DNA from: Aquatica leii
Taxonomy: Eukaryota > Arthropoda > Insecta > Coleoptera > Lampyridae
Assembly: GCA_035610365.1 (NCBI GenBank)
Contig: CM069432.1
Span: 238,356,104-238,420,103 of the forward strand
Direction of reading: 5' to 3'
DNA: 64,000 nucleotides
The position numbers and the translations under genes are program-made. This document shows positions 1 through 11,851 of this stretch, in pieces. Below the pieces are notes generated by a model. That model made no database searches, was not told where the DNA came from, and saw only the letters and a list, made by a program, of their open reading frames with translations. The first letter of the stretch is position 1. Each line of letters starts with the position of its first letter.

Positions 1-1745
1 GACCTTTTCCGCGCCAAGCGATTCATATGTGGAAAAATTATCACGTCTCCCTAAGACAAATTCTTTTAATGAACTTATTGCTGCAGTTGCAGAATTTAAA
101 TCCAGCTTCGCACTTTGAAGTAGTTGGCTGGTTGCATTGGTTTTATCTAAAGTTTCAGTCCAAAGTACTGCATAAAAACCTGATTCAATCATACGCATAC
201 GGGCCCATTAGCATCGCAACGCGATTTGGGTAGTTGATCTAGGTCTTCCGAATTTTTTATTAAAGCGTCTTTGATTTGGTCGTAACCTGCAACAAGTGCT
301 TTGCAAGCATCAGACCTACATGACCAACGAGTCGTTGTCACTCTTTTAGGTACAAGAATTCGACCAGGCGTTTGATCAGCGAATGAATTTAAACATTATG
401 TTAATAACGCATGTTGTAGAAATTGTAAAATAAACTTACCACTCCTCTAAAAAATCAAAAAAGGCAACTGCAGCAGGACAACACTCTGCAGCGCTTTTGG
501 CAAATAAATTTAACGAGTGAGCCGCACATGGATTTCATGTTGCCAATGAATTTTCTGCATAAATCTTAGCCTGCACTCCATTATATCTTCCGCTCATCAC
601 CGACGCAATATGATAGGACTGTCGTCTACAGTACTTTATATCGATATTATGGTTTTTTAGAAATCCCATTAAAGCACTAAATATATCTTTGTGACCCTGA
701 TTTGGCATAAATCTTAAGAACGGTTCAATAGGGGTATTATGTTCAATGTACCAAAATAATACAGTTAACTGATCTATGTGACCTTCGTTTGGTGTTGAAT
801 TAAATTAAATTGAAAAATATTTAGATTTCTTGATTCTAAAAACTATTTTCTCGAGTACCCGTTTTCCCATCAGATGAATAATTTCTTCACATACAGTTGA
901 CGAAAGATAATTTGCATGACCTCTTCCACGATTTGCATAATTACTAATACATACGTTGTTTCAAGAAATCGTCATGTTCAGCTATCAACTCGAGCAATCC
1001 AAGATAATTGCCATTATATGGCGAACCGAGTAACTCATTGTCACCACGCAGGGCTAAACCACGTTCACAAGCAAATTTAATAACACTCATGACCCTTTTG
1101 AGTAATGTTTCCCAATAGTTTCCTGTTTCTAGAGCTTATTTTTTTAATTCGCTATCCATGCGCCCTAGCTCTTTGGAACGATTAGCTATTGTCACAAACA
1201 GCCTTACTTGTTTTATGACTCATTAATCTGTTACTTGCATGCTTTCAATCAAAAAATCCCTCATAACTAAACTGCGTACACTGGAGACAATAACTTACAT
1301 ACAAAACAGTAGACTCGTCCATTTGATGGTAAAAAACATATTCAAAATCTATGAATTATTTTGCCATTGCAAGTTTTGCGTTTAAACATACTTATTTGGA
1401 ATGGTCGTATTCCTATTCCTTCTTGTTTGTGGTCATTGTATTGGCAAGATTTCTGTTTGAATAGTTCATAACAATTTTGTACATCCTTGGTTCCTTTCTT
1501 AGTCCAATAGTCAACAAAGCTTCCCATACTTTCGGGCTACAATCCTATGTCACTTACACATTCATAATTTCTTTTTATTCGAATTCACTGTCAAGGTTTT
1601 TTGCTTCAAGACAGTCGCCTGGTGAAGGTGAAAGAGGAACAAGTTTTGTTTTCCTTGCTTTGAGCAATTTTTCGTTTTTCTGCACTGTTTTTATAAACAT
1701 GTTTTCCCTTATGACAATCAGCCTCATTTGCCATTTTCTACAATA
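1..1745 (-). pseudogene. hAT transposase remnant (TTF-type zinc finger, DUF4371, ZMYM1-like)
   Basis: Transposase related to ZMYM1-like insect proteins; in life it would bind element ends and catalyse cut-and-paste transposition in the nucleus. Seen on the minus strand: a basic N-terminus (about 1745-1630, KRKIAQSKENK), a TTF-type zinc-finger stretch (1530-1220, including GKIIHRF and RVYCFVCKLLSP), then the DUF4371 start (1140-960) with NYWETLLKRVMSVIKFACE followed by RGLALRGDNE, typical of the family. Near the left edge the frame still gives VAGYDQIKDALIKNSEDL, like the region before the hAT C-terminal part. The frame is interrupted by stops and shifts, for example after the zinc finger near 1340 and 1210. 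The dimerisation domain lies outside the window. Confidence 0.75.
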
Positions 1746-2695
1746 GGAAAAGAGATATAAGCATATAAATAGTGTCACTATTACTGATTGTTGGAAAATA
1801 GAAAATCATTTCAATAACAAATTATTTACATATTATCTACAAGTACAATGCTTAACTTAATAACTTACCTCTCACTTCTCTTGAAATAAACGCGATACAG
1901 TGAGATAACGTAAATAGTAAAACACAATACTTTGAAAATAACGCAATTCTACACAAAAGTTAAAGTATCTAATCTGTTCCAAGTGACTTTAAGTACACAC
2001 ACACTTAAAAAAAAATCCGTTTATTCTGTCTTCCTATTTCGTTTCGAAGGCACATCATCTGAAAGTTTATAACTAAAACGCACTCACTTCAAAATTCAAA
2101 CACATGCATCTACTAAATCTTCTTTCAGTTTCACATTTCACATCCACACCAGCACACCACCAACTAACTATACAGAAAACAATTAACAAATTAAAATTTA
2201 ATGTTTCATTATTACGAAGTATAGTTTCTTTTTAATACTATAAATTCTGTAATACCTATATTACTATCAATGTAAGAAACCACTAACTGAACAAAGACAA
2301 ATTTGAAATCCTTTCGTGTTACCTGGCTTTTATTTCCTTCTGTTAACACCAAATCTTTACCAGGAACAAAAATTAACCGACTTCAAAACAGCAGATAAAA
2401 TAATTATCTTAACATTTGTAATATGATATTTTTATTAGAAATATTTTTTAAATGCTGTCATATTAGTAATTTTTTTAGTTAGTGAAGCATAAAAGTACAA
2501 AAATATAAGGATTCATTTCATTAGTCATTGGTTGCGTATTACATTAAATTACGTTTTCGTTTCTATGTTGGTATAATGAATAACGTTAATATTTATGTTA
2601 TTTACTTTATGAAATTATAAAGTTATGTGGGGACCCCAATTTTGTGGAGGCCTATGGGCGATTGCCCTTTCTACCACCCTTTAAATCAGGCCCTG
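1..2695 (-). mobile_element. hAT element of the ZMYM1/DUF4371 type, left part outside window
   Basis: Minus-strand hAT remnant. Its 5' end lies at about 2695, where the minus strand starts CAGGGCCTGATTTAAAGGG and runs into the GC-rich leader (2640-2690) usual for ZMYM1-type hAT elements. The transposase remains fill roughly 1-1750, and the element runs off the left edge, so its 3' end is unseen. The 1750-2640 stretch is leader or intron without recognisable coding. A target duplication cannot be tested because only one end is present. Several stops and frame changes indicate a dead, fairly old copy. Confidence 0.7.
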
Positions 2696-2698
2696 ATT

Positions 2699-2775
2699 AG
2701 TGCGGTATTATTCAATGCAACTTTTCTTTTCACAAGGCTTCATATGGATTCAATTGGATTCAATTTACGTGTATT
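2699..2775. repeat. Copy 1 of a dispersed ~75-bp repeat
   Basis: A stretch starting TGCGGTATTATTCAATGCAA recurs at 4063-4128 as TGCGATATTATTCATTGCAA in the same orientation, about 80% alike by eye, with the shared tail TTCAATT...TTACGT. It begins next to the hAT end at 2695. Neither copy has a recognisable coding function. Confidence 0.5.
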
Positions 2776-4062
2776 ACAGCATTTCTTGTAATGAAATTCA
2801 AGTTTTAAAAGACTCAAGGATTTCCCGTTTACAGCAGCAGAAAGTTCAGAATCACTTTTAATTGGATATAGCCATTGACAAACTACTTGTTATTTTTCTA
2901 AGAAATCAATGGCTTTACGAATAATGTTTCGTACTTTGGAATGAACAATTTTTTGAGTTTAGTTTTTTATGGATTAAAATTGTAATACTAAAGTTACTTT
3001 GATTAGTAATTACAATATGTGCTGGACATAAATATATCTGTGTGGTTTTGCCGACTCGCACATCCAAAAGATTGATTTCGAGTTTTATAATCTTTTTGCT
3101 TGTAACTCCGACACACACACCGCACAGGACGTGATCACAATCAAAAATGACCGGAAATATCTTTAGAAGACGAATTACGCTTGCACCATCTGCCAGCATA
3201 AAACTCGAGCACAAATTCTCAAGGATAGGTATTCATTCGTTGGTGATGGCAAAGTTGCCTATCCGTCAGACGAAACGAATTGCAAATTAAAATTTAATCG
3301 TTACAAGAATAAGGAAAACTACAAAAAAACATAGGACGCCCGATGTAAACAAACGTCAGAATGACTTTTGAGAATGCTACTAATTGGTAATATTACCAAC
3401 CTAAAAAATGTTGATGTAAGCGTTATAGATCACGTGAGAAACGATTTTTAATAAAGTATTTGTACCTATATGTATATTTACTGCACATCAACATTGTCAA
3501 AGTAATCGGATTATTTAACTAGTTGCAAGCAATGGGGGCAGTAATTACTTCTTCTTCTACGTCCTGTTGTTTTTTATTTAGCAAGGCAATTGAGTATTTC
3601 TTATTGTTGAAAATACAGCAAGAAGTCGTACTTCTTCAACCATTTCGGGTAAAACTGTTTAATATAATCTTTAATCACATTTATGATAACCACAACTAGT
3701 GTAACTTTTTAACAAATGTTTCATTGAAAAATTTACAAAACAGAAAAGTGAAAACATACTTATTTTGTTACAAAATATAATACATTGTATTTATGCTTTA
3801 TTTATTACATAACATGCATTATTACTGAGGTCAATAATAGAGTAATCATTGTTACATAAAGATTCACTTTCTTCAGTTTCCCGCGCATCCTCGTCTGAAA
3901 CGCCCTTATCCGCTGTAAACGTCAAGCTTTCCACAATCAACCATCTGTTTTCCACATTTCTTTACAAAGATGTAACACATGGTGGCACTGCTTTTTTCAA
4001 ACTTCTTTTGTTAAATCAGAAAATGCATTTCAAACTAATTGTTTAACATCAATACTTTGTTG
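2776..4062. other. Non-coding AT-rich stretch, nothing recognised
   Basis: Short open frames here (2915-3214 minus, 3849-4046 plus) show no family motif and no splice context. A short ACACACAC tract lies at about 3111. I see no RNA gene or regulatory site. Confidence 0.4.
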
Positions 4063-4128
4063 TGCGATATTATTCATTGCAACTTTTTTTTACAAGGTTT
4101 CAAATGAATTCAATTATATTACGTAAGG
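4063..4128. repeat. Copy 2 of the dispersed ~75-bp repeat
   Basis: Second copy of the repeat at 2699-2775, in the same orientation. It lies just upstream of the piggyBac remnant pB1, so it could be part of that element's flank or an older repeat. Not assignable. Confidence 0.45.
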
Positions 4129-4329
4129 TTTCTGACAGTCAGTAGACAAGAGCGTTTATTTTTCAGTAGATTAACACAGTGGACCTCATTTCCGCAATCT
4201 TTTATAATTTTATAAATAGTTAAGGTAATATTTTGCTTTTTAAAATATTTACAATATTTCGTTTTAGCAAACTAGGCTCTAAATATATTTTTTTGCAATT
4301 GGTTCATTGGTTCAAATATATTCCTCAAA

Positions 4330-5710
4330 TATATAAGTGAGTAGATCGGGACATAATGTACCTAATTTGTTCGATAATTGTTCTGAGCTTGAATGTTTCC
4401 AACTCTTTATGAACGAAAAGATTTTAGACTTTATCATTCTAGAGACGAACACATTTTTTCAGTATGTTGTTCAGCAAAAAGGGGACTTATTGCCTCACTC
4501 CAGCCTGCAATCTCGGACTGAAACCAACGCCAATTAAATACAATGATTCTTCGCTCTAAATTTCCTAATGACTCGAAAGGAAAAAATAGAAATTCAAGAA
4601 TATTGAAGTAACAATTCATTATTTACTACACCAGCTTTTGTGAAAACAATGTCCAGAGATCGGTTTTTGCTCATTTTACGAAAGTTGCATTTCTCTGACA
4701 ACAATATGACAAAAGATGAAGATAGTTTACAAAAAATTTGTCGCATCATCGACTATTTACGAAGTAAGTTTGCATCGTCATTCATACCATACGCAAGCTT
4801 GTGTATAGATGAAAGTTTAATGCTTTACAAGGGTAGACTTTTCTTCAAACAGTACATTCCTTCAAAACGATATCGCTTTGGATTGAAATTTTTTGTCTTA
4901 TGCGATTCTTGTACTCGATACATCCTTGATTTCGTGATTTACACCGGCGCAACAACTGAAGTGCAGGCAACTGAACTTGGCAAATCCGGCGACTTCGTGA
5001 TCACACTAATAGAAAGATATTTTGAAAAAGGACACACTCTCTTTATTGACAGCTGCTACAATAATCCTGGTTTGTTGCTTTCGTTGTATGACAAATGCAC
5101 AAATGCCTGCGGAACTGTACGAACCAGAAAAAAAGCCTAATCTTGCCGAAAAACTACAACGGGTAGAATTTACATTTCGTACACCAAAAAATGTTTTGAT
5201 TGTAGTAAAATGGTACGACAAAGGAAATGTCTACATAATTAGTACTTGTCACCATCACAAAGTCGTCGAAACTAAAAAATTTGATAAAACCACAGGAAAG
5301 CACGTTATGAAGCCAACTTGCATTACTGACTATTATAAGACTATGGGTGCCGTAGACAAAGCTGAGATGCTCCGAGTTTCATGGAATGTGTTAGAAGTTC
5401 AACGAAGTGGTATAATAAGGTTTTCTTCCATCTTCTCGACATGGTTCTTCTAAATCCTCACGTCCTTTCTCAAAATTTGACAAACAAAAAGGTGCCGTTA
5501 GCAAAATTCAATATAAATATTATTGAACAAATGATTGAAGATTACGCGGCTGGGAAGCAAGTGAACACCGCAAGACGATCAGCAACAGCACCACGTTATC
5601 AACTTATGGCAAGACATTTCCCTACAAAGGTCATTTTGGATAGATCTATGGCTTCGCAAACTCGCCATCGGTGTTATGTATGCACTTAATGAGGCACACG
5701 TCGTGACACT
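4330..5710 (+). pseudogene. piggyBac transposase remnant pB1 (PGBD4-like)
   Basis: PiggyBac (DDD) cut-and-paste transposase, decayed. In order: an N-terminal block (4337-4537, ECFQLFMNEKILDFIILETN); the RT-like core from 4640 (TMSRDRFLLILRKLHFSDN); the first catalytic Asp in ASLCIDESLMLYKG (about 4800) followed by QYIPSKRYRFGLK; the second in GHTLFIDSCYNNPGL (about 5040); CGTVRTRKK; then TTGKHVMKPTCITDYYKTMG and VDKAEM with the third Asp region; FFHLLDMVLLNPHVL; and a C-terminal cysteine pair (CYVC). Damage: a TGG-to-TGA type stop near 4607, a frame change in the A-run near 5130 and another near 5385-5410. No TTAA-flanked terminal repeats were found. Confidence 0.85.
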
Positions 5711-6396
5711 GTGTACATGTGTAAAGAGTTGTAACGTCGGAATGTGCGTAGTAAATTCGAAGTGCTCAAATCAATTTTGTTATACTTTTGTTTATTCTTT
5801 TTATTTTTCTTTTATTTGTTACTAAACCACATTGATCACAATTACAAAAATTGTGTAAGTATTATCGGTAATATTTTAGGAAAATTTGTTCATAAACTGC
5901 AATAAAGTTTTTGTAAAATGTTTAAACTTTGGTTAACTTTAACTCGGTTTAGTTTAAAAATACTGCCATATCATTGCTTATTAGTTTTGTGCTAACTATG
6001 CTTCTCTGTGTCTCTGACCGTTCTTGTTCAGTTTTGTTTAAACATTTCTGGTATCATCAAACCATCTTTTTTCTGGTCTGCCCACATTTGTCCCCATTGG
6101 TCCCCATACCGTCACCCTAGATGTCTATCTTTGGTTCTCGATTCTCACAATATGTTCTGCTCATCTCCATCTGCAACTAGCAATGTTTGCCATGATGTCC
6201 TTAACTTTTGTTCTTTTCCAGATTTTGATGTTTTGTATTTTACCTCACAGTATAAACCCTCATTTCATAGCTCCATGATAAGTGCACTTTTTCGTTTCGG
6301 TTCTTTTTTAAATTTTTTTTCTATCCTAATAGTAGGGCTCGTATAGACAACAATTCTGCGTTGTTTACTATTTTAATCTTATTTAAGTTCATTTTT
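5711..6396. other. AT-rich stretch, nothing recognised
   Basis: Runs from the end of pB1 to the inverted repeat at 6397. The 112-codon open frame at 6008-6346 resembles no family I know. The piggyBac 3' end probably lies here, but I could not find it. Confidence 0.35.
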
Positions 6397-6467
6397 AGAA
6401 TGTAGTTCTATTTAACTTTATTGTAGAAGATACTAATGACTCACAACTCGATTGTAGTTATTTTACG

Positions 6468-6505
6468 GCGACGTTTTATGACGCTATTGTGCGCACTTCA
6501 TGACG
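6468..6505 (-). ncRNA. Degenerate hammerhead-like motif, left arm
   Basis: The minus strand reads GTCATGAAGTGCGC, then AATAGCGTCAT and AAAACGTCGC: a decayed form of the CUGAUGA - stem II - GAAA - CGUC order seen at 58673-58711. The catalytic core differs from consensus, so cleavage activity is unlikely. Confidence 0.4.
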
Positions 6506-6692
6506 TTCAATAAAAACAGGTCCAAGACGAGCTGTCCGATTTAAGTCACAAAATAAAATTTAAATAAATAAACAATGACATTTACAATTAGTGTAGAAAT
6601 AATACAACAAAACACAAACAGGATGTCATTGTTTGTTTATTTATTTAAATTTTATAATTGTGTCCAGTTCAATCGAACCTGTTTTTATTATC

Positions 6693-6730
6693 CGTAATGA
6701 AGTGCGCACAATAGCGCTACGAAACGTCGC
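6693..6730 (+). ncRNA. Hammerhead-like motif, right arm
   Basis: Reads CGTAATGA (for CUGAUGA), then AGTGCGCACAATAGCGCTAC, which can fold as stem II with one bulged base, then GAAACGTCGC. The GAAA box and the following CGUC are intact, but the first box deviates. Stem I is not evident. It fits the minimal hammerheads known from Penelope-like elements. Confidence 0.45.
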
Positions 6731-6769
6731 CCTCCTTCTAAAAGTTTGAATAGAACTACATTGTTAATA

Positions 6770-7530
6770 ATATTAGGAGAAAAAACTTACCAATAATTTA
6801 TTTTTAGACTAATTTTTTTGAGTTTTTTATTTATTTCTATTAATCATGTTATACAGTTATTCTATGTCTGTATCCATTAGAACTACATCGTCAGAAAATC
6901 TTAGGTGGCTGATATTTAGGCCGTTATTGCTTACGCCTTTGTCCAATCAGTTTAGCTTTTTGAAAATATTTGCTAACGCCAATGTAAATTTCGATATGTC
7001 GTCTTGTCTGATTTCTTTTCCAAGTGTTATATTTTTGAAGTAAAGTCGTTATTAAGTTTTATTTGCAATGTAGCATCTCAGCTAATATTTTTGATAAAGT
7101 CTATTTATCTGAAGTCAATTCATATCTCAATGGTATCAAGATTTATGGTAGTCTATAAACGCTAGGTGCAGTGGGCTATTGTCTTTTGTGTTGTTTTGCT
7201 CTGTTCTTCTGGTGTGTAAATGGTCATTAGTGTTTTGAACATTGGCCTGATCTAATCACTAGTATGAGTGAAGTTTTGTTGGCAAATTATTTGTAATAAT
7301 TTGCATTCGCAATGTATATATCTGAAACAGTAAGTTAATGGTGGGGTCGTTTTCTATATTAATTTGTCGTAAACCTTTTCTTATCGATTAGAGTTATATC
7401 TGAGCTTGTCTATGTTTTAGGTAAATTTCCTTCTAATAGGAACTTGTTTATATATAGTCTTAGTGTTTTTCCAAGACGATCGCCTTTCAATTTAAGCATT
7501 TTTGCCGTTATCAGGTCTTCCCCAAGTTTT
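6770..7530 (-). pseudogene. LINE reverse transcriptase fragment, RTE-like
   Basis: Internal fragment of a non-LTR retrotransposon ORF2, read on the minus strand from 7530 down. It starts with GEDLITAKMLKLKGDRLGKT and INKFLLEGNLPKT (the fingers part of the RT domain), continues through PLHLAFIDYHKS (RT motif A, where the family has AFxDYxKAFD), and ends with NGLNISHLRFSDDVVLMDTD, the catalytic box (F-A/S-D-D) near 6900. Stops and frame changes are scattered along it. Both ends are truncated: the 3' side by the inverted repeat at 6765 and the 5' side by pB2 near 7531. The clade (RTE-like, 'endonuclease-reverse transcriptase' type of insects) is judged from motif spacing only. Confidence 0.7.
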
Positions 7531-9523
7531 TTCTATTTTTTTTTTTTTTTGAGAATTACTCAAACCCCAGCAAAACTTAGATTCGTTACCGCGCAATTAT
7601 AGGTGGTGGGAGAGCTACGCCTTTAACTGTAGCTTTCAGTCAATCTACGCTAGTCACTCTAATAGCACGTGTGTGTCAAATTGTGGCTAATATTTTCGTC
7701 TTATTCAAATTTGGGGTGCATCAAACCCCACCTCACCAAATAGATACTTCGTAAAATTTAAATCGTCAATTTTGTCATGGCTTCTTTTTCATCGATAAAT
7801 GAGATGAAATCGGATGATCCGCGTTTTGAAGTGGGCTAAAGGTGCTTTGGACGAACTTGAAAGTGATTTTAGCGAACATGAAGATGATGCGGCTGATTTT
7901 CAAAGTGTTCACGAAAGTAGTTCGGAAGAAGAGCTGTCCAGTAATGAAGACGTAAGTGTTACTGCTCAATCGAAACCAAAGAATTCATTAATTCATCTAC
8001 GGATGATAATGAGGAACCGCCTATTACAAAGAGGAAGAAAAAAAGCCCTAAAAGCTATTACGACAAGAACAAGTTTAAATGGTCGGCAGATGCTCCAAAT
8101 CAAAATGTTCGTACAAGATGCCACAACATTATTACTCATCTTCCGGAGATAATCGGCCCTGTTGAAGGAATTGGGCAGTATTGTACTCATTCTTCGGCTT
8201 GGAATCTCTTGTTCACTGACGAGATACTTGATACAATAGACAAGATTACAAAGAGCTGTGCATTGTTAAGTTCAAAACTGTCTTGCGCGTTTTGATATAT
8301 TCATCAATTTTCACGTCTAATTACGAGGACCTTGAAGCGTTATTCGCCATTGATGGAACGGGGCGCGATATATTCCGTTGCATTATTTCATTGAAGCGTC
8401 TTTTGATTATATTAGCATGCCTCCGCTTTGATAATGCTCTCCTGGGTGTTTGAGAGGTTTGTGAAGAACTGCCAGGCATGTTATTCCATTAAAGAATACG
8501 CTTGCATTGACGAAATGCTTGTGGGATTTAGAGGCCGTTGCAAATTCTGAATGTACATACCAAACAAGCCCCGAAAGTATAGTATTAAAATCATGGTACT
8601 AAATGATGCAAAGACTCATTACTTCTGAAACGCCTATATATATTCCGGCAAAGACAGCGATGGCAAAACCCTTTCTAAAAACCAGAAAGAACTGGGTAAA
8701 CCCACACAATCTGTCTTGCGTCTAGCTGCTCCCATTAATGGAACAAATCGGAACGTAACGGCGGACAACTGGTTCTCTTCTATCCAACTTGTTTCAGAGC
8801 TGAAGAAAAGAGAGTACTACTAGTCAATGCTTTCGTGATATTCTCAAGCTTCCCTGGAAATCCTGCCCAGAAGAGAATCGACTTCGTAAAATGTATTGCT
8901 AGGGAACTGCCGGAGCCATACCTAAACATTAGGAATTTCAACAATCGCCTACCACGAACTGCAGCTAAACATTGGGCGTATCCTCCAGAAACAAATAACC
9001 TACAATGTCCCACAACCTCTCGAAAAACAAGTGAGGTGGGCGAAATTTCCCAGGAGCAAAGACAAAAAAACCAGAAATACATGTATTGATTGTAAGGCTC
9101 CTATTTGCGGTAGCTGTGCTGTGAATTAGTGCGCAAAGTGCGCTCAGTAGAGGGTTGTTGAAAATACTATTCCTTTGATTTTTGTAATGAAAATTTTTGT
9201 TGAGTCTGTTGCCCATGATCTTTTCTATTTTTCTATCGAATTGTTATTGTTTGTGTATTGTTCTTTTTATAAAAAATAAAATGTACAATGTGCCAATTTT
9301 ACAACGGTTTGTGTGGTCCGTACGGAAAGTATATTTTTTTCCAGTAAGCCGCAGTTTTTATGCAATTGTTTATAATGCGATTGTTTATTGATAACATTAC
9401 CCAAAACTCAATAGTTAAGGCTTTTTGATCATCTGTTTTCTCAGAAACAAAATTTTAGTTTGGGGTTTGTCAAACCCCACCTCACTGGATACGTGACAAA
9501 AGTGTCACCTCGCCAGTTACGGG
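7531..9523 (+). mobile_element. piggyBac element pB2
   Basis: The 3' end is clear: CCAGTTACGGG followed by TTAA at 9524-9527. A subterminal palindrome GGGGTTTGTCAAACCCC (about 9463-9479) is followed by CACCTCACTGGATA. The left end has lost its outermost repeat, but CAAACCCCAGC at 7561 and GGGGTGCATCAAACCCC with CACCTCACC near 7712 match the layout of pB6 (63211 and 63336) at the same spacing of about 150 bp. The 5' boundary is therefore placed near 7531, by inference. It holds one decayed transposase gene. Confidence 0.75.
7777..9150 (+). pseudogene. piggyBac transposase remnant of pB2
   Basis: Starts at ATG 7777 (MASFSSINEMKSDDPRFE, like the N-terminus of pB4), then after a one-base frame change an acidic tail (DELESDFSEHEDD...SSSEEELSSNED). 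Core parts seen: a decayed GTGRDIF-like block near 8355, ACIDEMLVGFRGRCKF with the first catalytic Asp (about 8500), YIPNKPRKYSIKIMVLNDA, NRNVTADNWFSSIQLVSEL with the second Asp (about 8765), and a C-terminal cysteine motif (CIDCKAPICGSCAVN). Several stops and frame changes are present. Compared with pB4 (46190-46550), the part holding the third Asp is deleted: the sequence jumps from the second-Asp block at about 8820 to the late region at about 8850. Confidence 0.85.
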
Positions 9524-9527
9524 TTAA

Positions 9528-11620
9528 TGGATTTAAATTTATAGAAAACGTTAATACGGATATGGATTAAGCTTTTACATAGTTTGACTTGATAGTACGT
9601 CGTAAATATATTTTAATTTTTATTTTTATGGTGGACAATTTTGTCATGTATTAATAACATTAATATCTATTTAATCCGCAGTTTTAAATATTTATTTTTT
9701 TATTTAAAACTTTTGTGAACAGCTTGCAGTGCTTTTTAACTCCTAACCGATAGAGTCGCAAAAAATGCTTTTATAAAAGCAAAACATTTATTAATTGTTG
9801 AATGAGATAGGACAATACTACTAATTGTACACATAGTACATTTGTATTTAAATACTAAAAGTAAATGCGTAACTGAACCAATACAGAAACTAAAAAGATA
9901 AACATTGCTTTGTGCTCATAACGTTTGTGTTCAATTGAAAACGTATAATTTAAATACGGTTACTACTCTACTGTGATTTTGTTGTATACAAAAACAATAT
10001 ATTATTACTAACATTTTTTTTAAATAAATATTACATGCAGTTTTAGGCCACATTATTGTAATAGTTTTAAAAAGTTTTTAATAAAAATATTTTTTAAGAC
10101 GCGATAAGTTAAATGCAAATAAACGTTATTGCAACATAAATATTTTAAATTATAAATTACAAAAATATTTAGTTTTGTTAATATTTTGTATTGCTTTCTT
10201 ATTTAAACTTTATTTTATTAAAACTTTATTAATTGCAATTTAATGTAATTTTGTATTTATCTCTACATTATAAAAACAAGATTGTCCGTTGTGTTAAGTA
10301 TAATCACTACTGTATGGGTGCTTTTGGAAAATGCAAATTTTGTGTATAATCAAATGCAAATCCTACTAAGTTGTCCCTTTCTGTAAATTTCGTTATTATA
10401 CTTTGCAATTTACTGTTACACTTTTTAGCTTTAACTTAACTAAATTGTTCTACTAATCGATCTATTTGAAAAGTTTAAAATTCAGCTTGTAGTTTTTTTG
10501 TTAATGATAAAAAATAAATTGATGCATGTAAGATTTTTTAAATCAAATTATGTGCTTAAAGTTTAATTTACAGTAGATAGTGTAAATGTTGTTGACCATA
10601 TTATTTGCTTTTTCATTTTTATTTTTGTCAAAATAATTGCAGTCAATAGTAAAACTTCGATACGGATTTAATTGAGTTGTCGTCAACATTATTACCTATT
10701 CTTAGGTAAGTTTTTTGTACTATTCATTCCCTTTGCTTTGTTAACTCTTGCATACAACTTGTTTGATTTAAATTTAAATCTGTTATTTTATTTTATTTTG
10801 TACTGAATTAAATTCTTGTGTTTAACTCATTTTGAGTTTTTTATTAATTTTTTAATGACTAATTGAATTTACTATTTTAGCAAAAATGAATAATGCGCTT
10901 GTCTTAAATTTATATATATATTACATAACTTAAGTGTCTATTGCTATGAAATACTCGTTTCTCACGTGACTAATTCGTTAAGCAACCAACATTGCTTTGA
11001 TTGGTATGGAGTAAAACAAAAACATAAACTTAATATTACGGTATCTGCCAAAATAAACAATACCGAGATTTATGGTACATTTGTTATTGTTTACTTAATT
11101 GTCATTAGTTGACAAATCAATGTTATCCTGCAATTTAATTTTTTTCTTTAACTTATTTGCTTTTAAAGTTTAAAGTTTGTATTTACTGATTAATTAACCA
11201 TTACAATTTGATTAGGCGTTTGAAGTCAAATATGATGCTATTACTTTATTGAATTTAGTACGTCAAATGCATTAATTTCGAAACTCTGATTAAGTAAAAT
11301 CAAATTTAATTTTTGTTGTAGATAGGGATACGAGTTGCTCTATAAAACGTTAACTTAAAAAGTACATCAGTTTTTGTTGTTTATCCCTCTGACTCGTGAT
11401 AGATTAAACGATATTTTAATAAAAAATATATTACTCGTAGGTATAACAAAAAAAGTAAAAAACGTGGTAATTATAAATCCTTAAAAATGTATATTAACAA
11501 AAAGATACACATGGACTTGATCTCCAAAAAGTATTAAAGGAATGTCGTTTCTCAATTTTTTTATAATGTTGAACAATAATAATATTTGTTCTGTCTCAGA
11601 TAAAACAGATAATACTTATT
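9528..11620. other. Long AT-rich non-coding stretch
   Basis: Very AT-rich with no open frame of note, no splice-flanked exon and no recognised repeat. It may be intergenic or intronic host DNA. Confidence 0.4.
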
Positions 11621-11621
11621 T

Positions 11622-11737
11622 ATGTACCAAATCAGTAAAGTGATTCTTTATCAAATGAGTTTGTGGTTATGAGCCGAGCGAGCGAGGCGAGTAATAGCCG
11701 AGTTCGATACTGACACTTTACTGTTCTGGTGTATAGA
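11622..11737. repeat. Hairpin repeat with GC-rich CGAG centre
   Basis: Arms of about 50 bp: ACCAAATCAGTAAAGTGA on the left and, reversed, ACCAGAACAGTAAAGTGT on the right. They close on GCCGAGCGAGCGAGGCGAG (11673-11691), a GC-rich island in AT-rich DNA. The layout is the same as the hairpin at 19245-19374, though the arm sequences differ. Mobile origin is likely; the family is unknown. Confidence 0.55.
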
Positions 11738-11851
11738 AAATTTTATCGCCAACCAAAATGATTTATAATTTGAAAAAAACGTTATACATTTGCAACAGTT
11801 GTTTTTGACACAGTATACAAAAACAAAAATAACAACAACTACAAAACAAAT

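Larger units (their letters stand above)
6397..6765. repeat. Large inverted repeat with Penelope-type hammerhead-like arms
   Basis: Two arms, about 6397-6580 and 6622-6765, are imperfect reverse complements around a ~45-bp spacer. Matching blocks from outside inward: ATGTAGTTCTATT, CGACGTTT, GCTATTGTGCGCACTTCAT, AATAAAAACAGGT, and AAATTTAAATAAATAAACA followed by ATGACAT. Each arm carries a hammerhead-ribozyme-like core ending in (G/A)AAACGTCGC. This arrangement fits the LTR-like repeats of Penelope-like elements, which can be inverted; the element body is missing. An RTE-like LINE fragment abuts the right arm. Confidence 0.65.

Noticed and set aside
2915-3214. 99-codon minus-strand gene
   Set aside because: No family resemblance; length expected by chance in this composition.
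6008-6346. 112-codon plus-strand gene
   Set aside because: Hydrophobic, Ser/Phe-rich low-information frame in T-rich DNA, with no motif or splice context.
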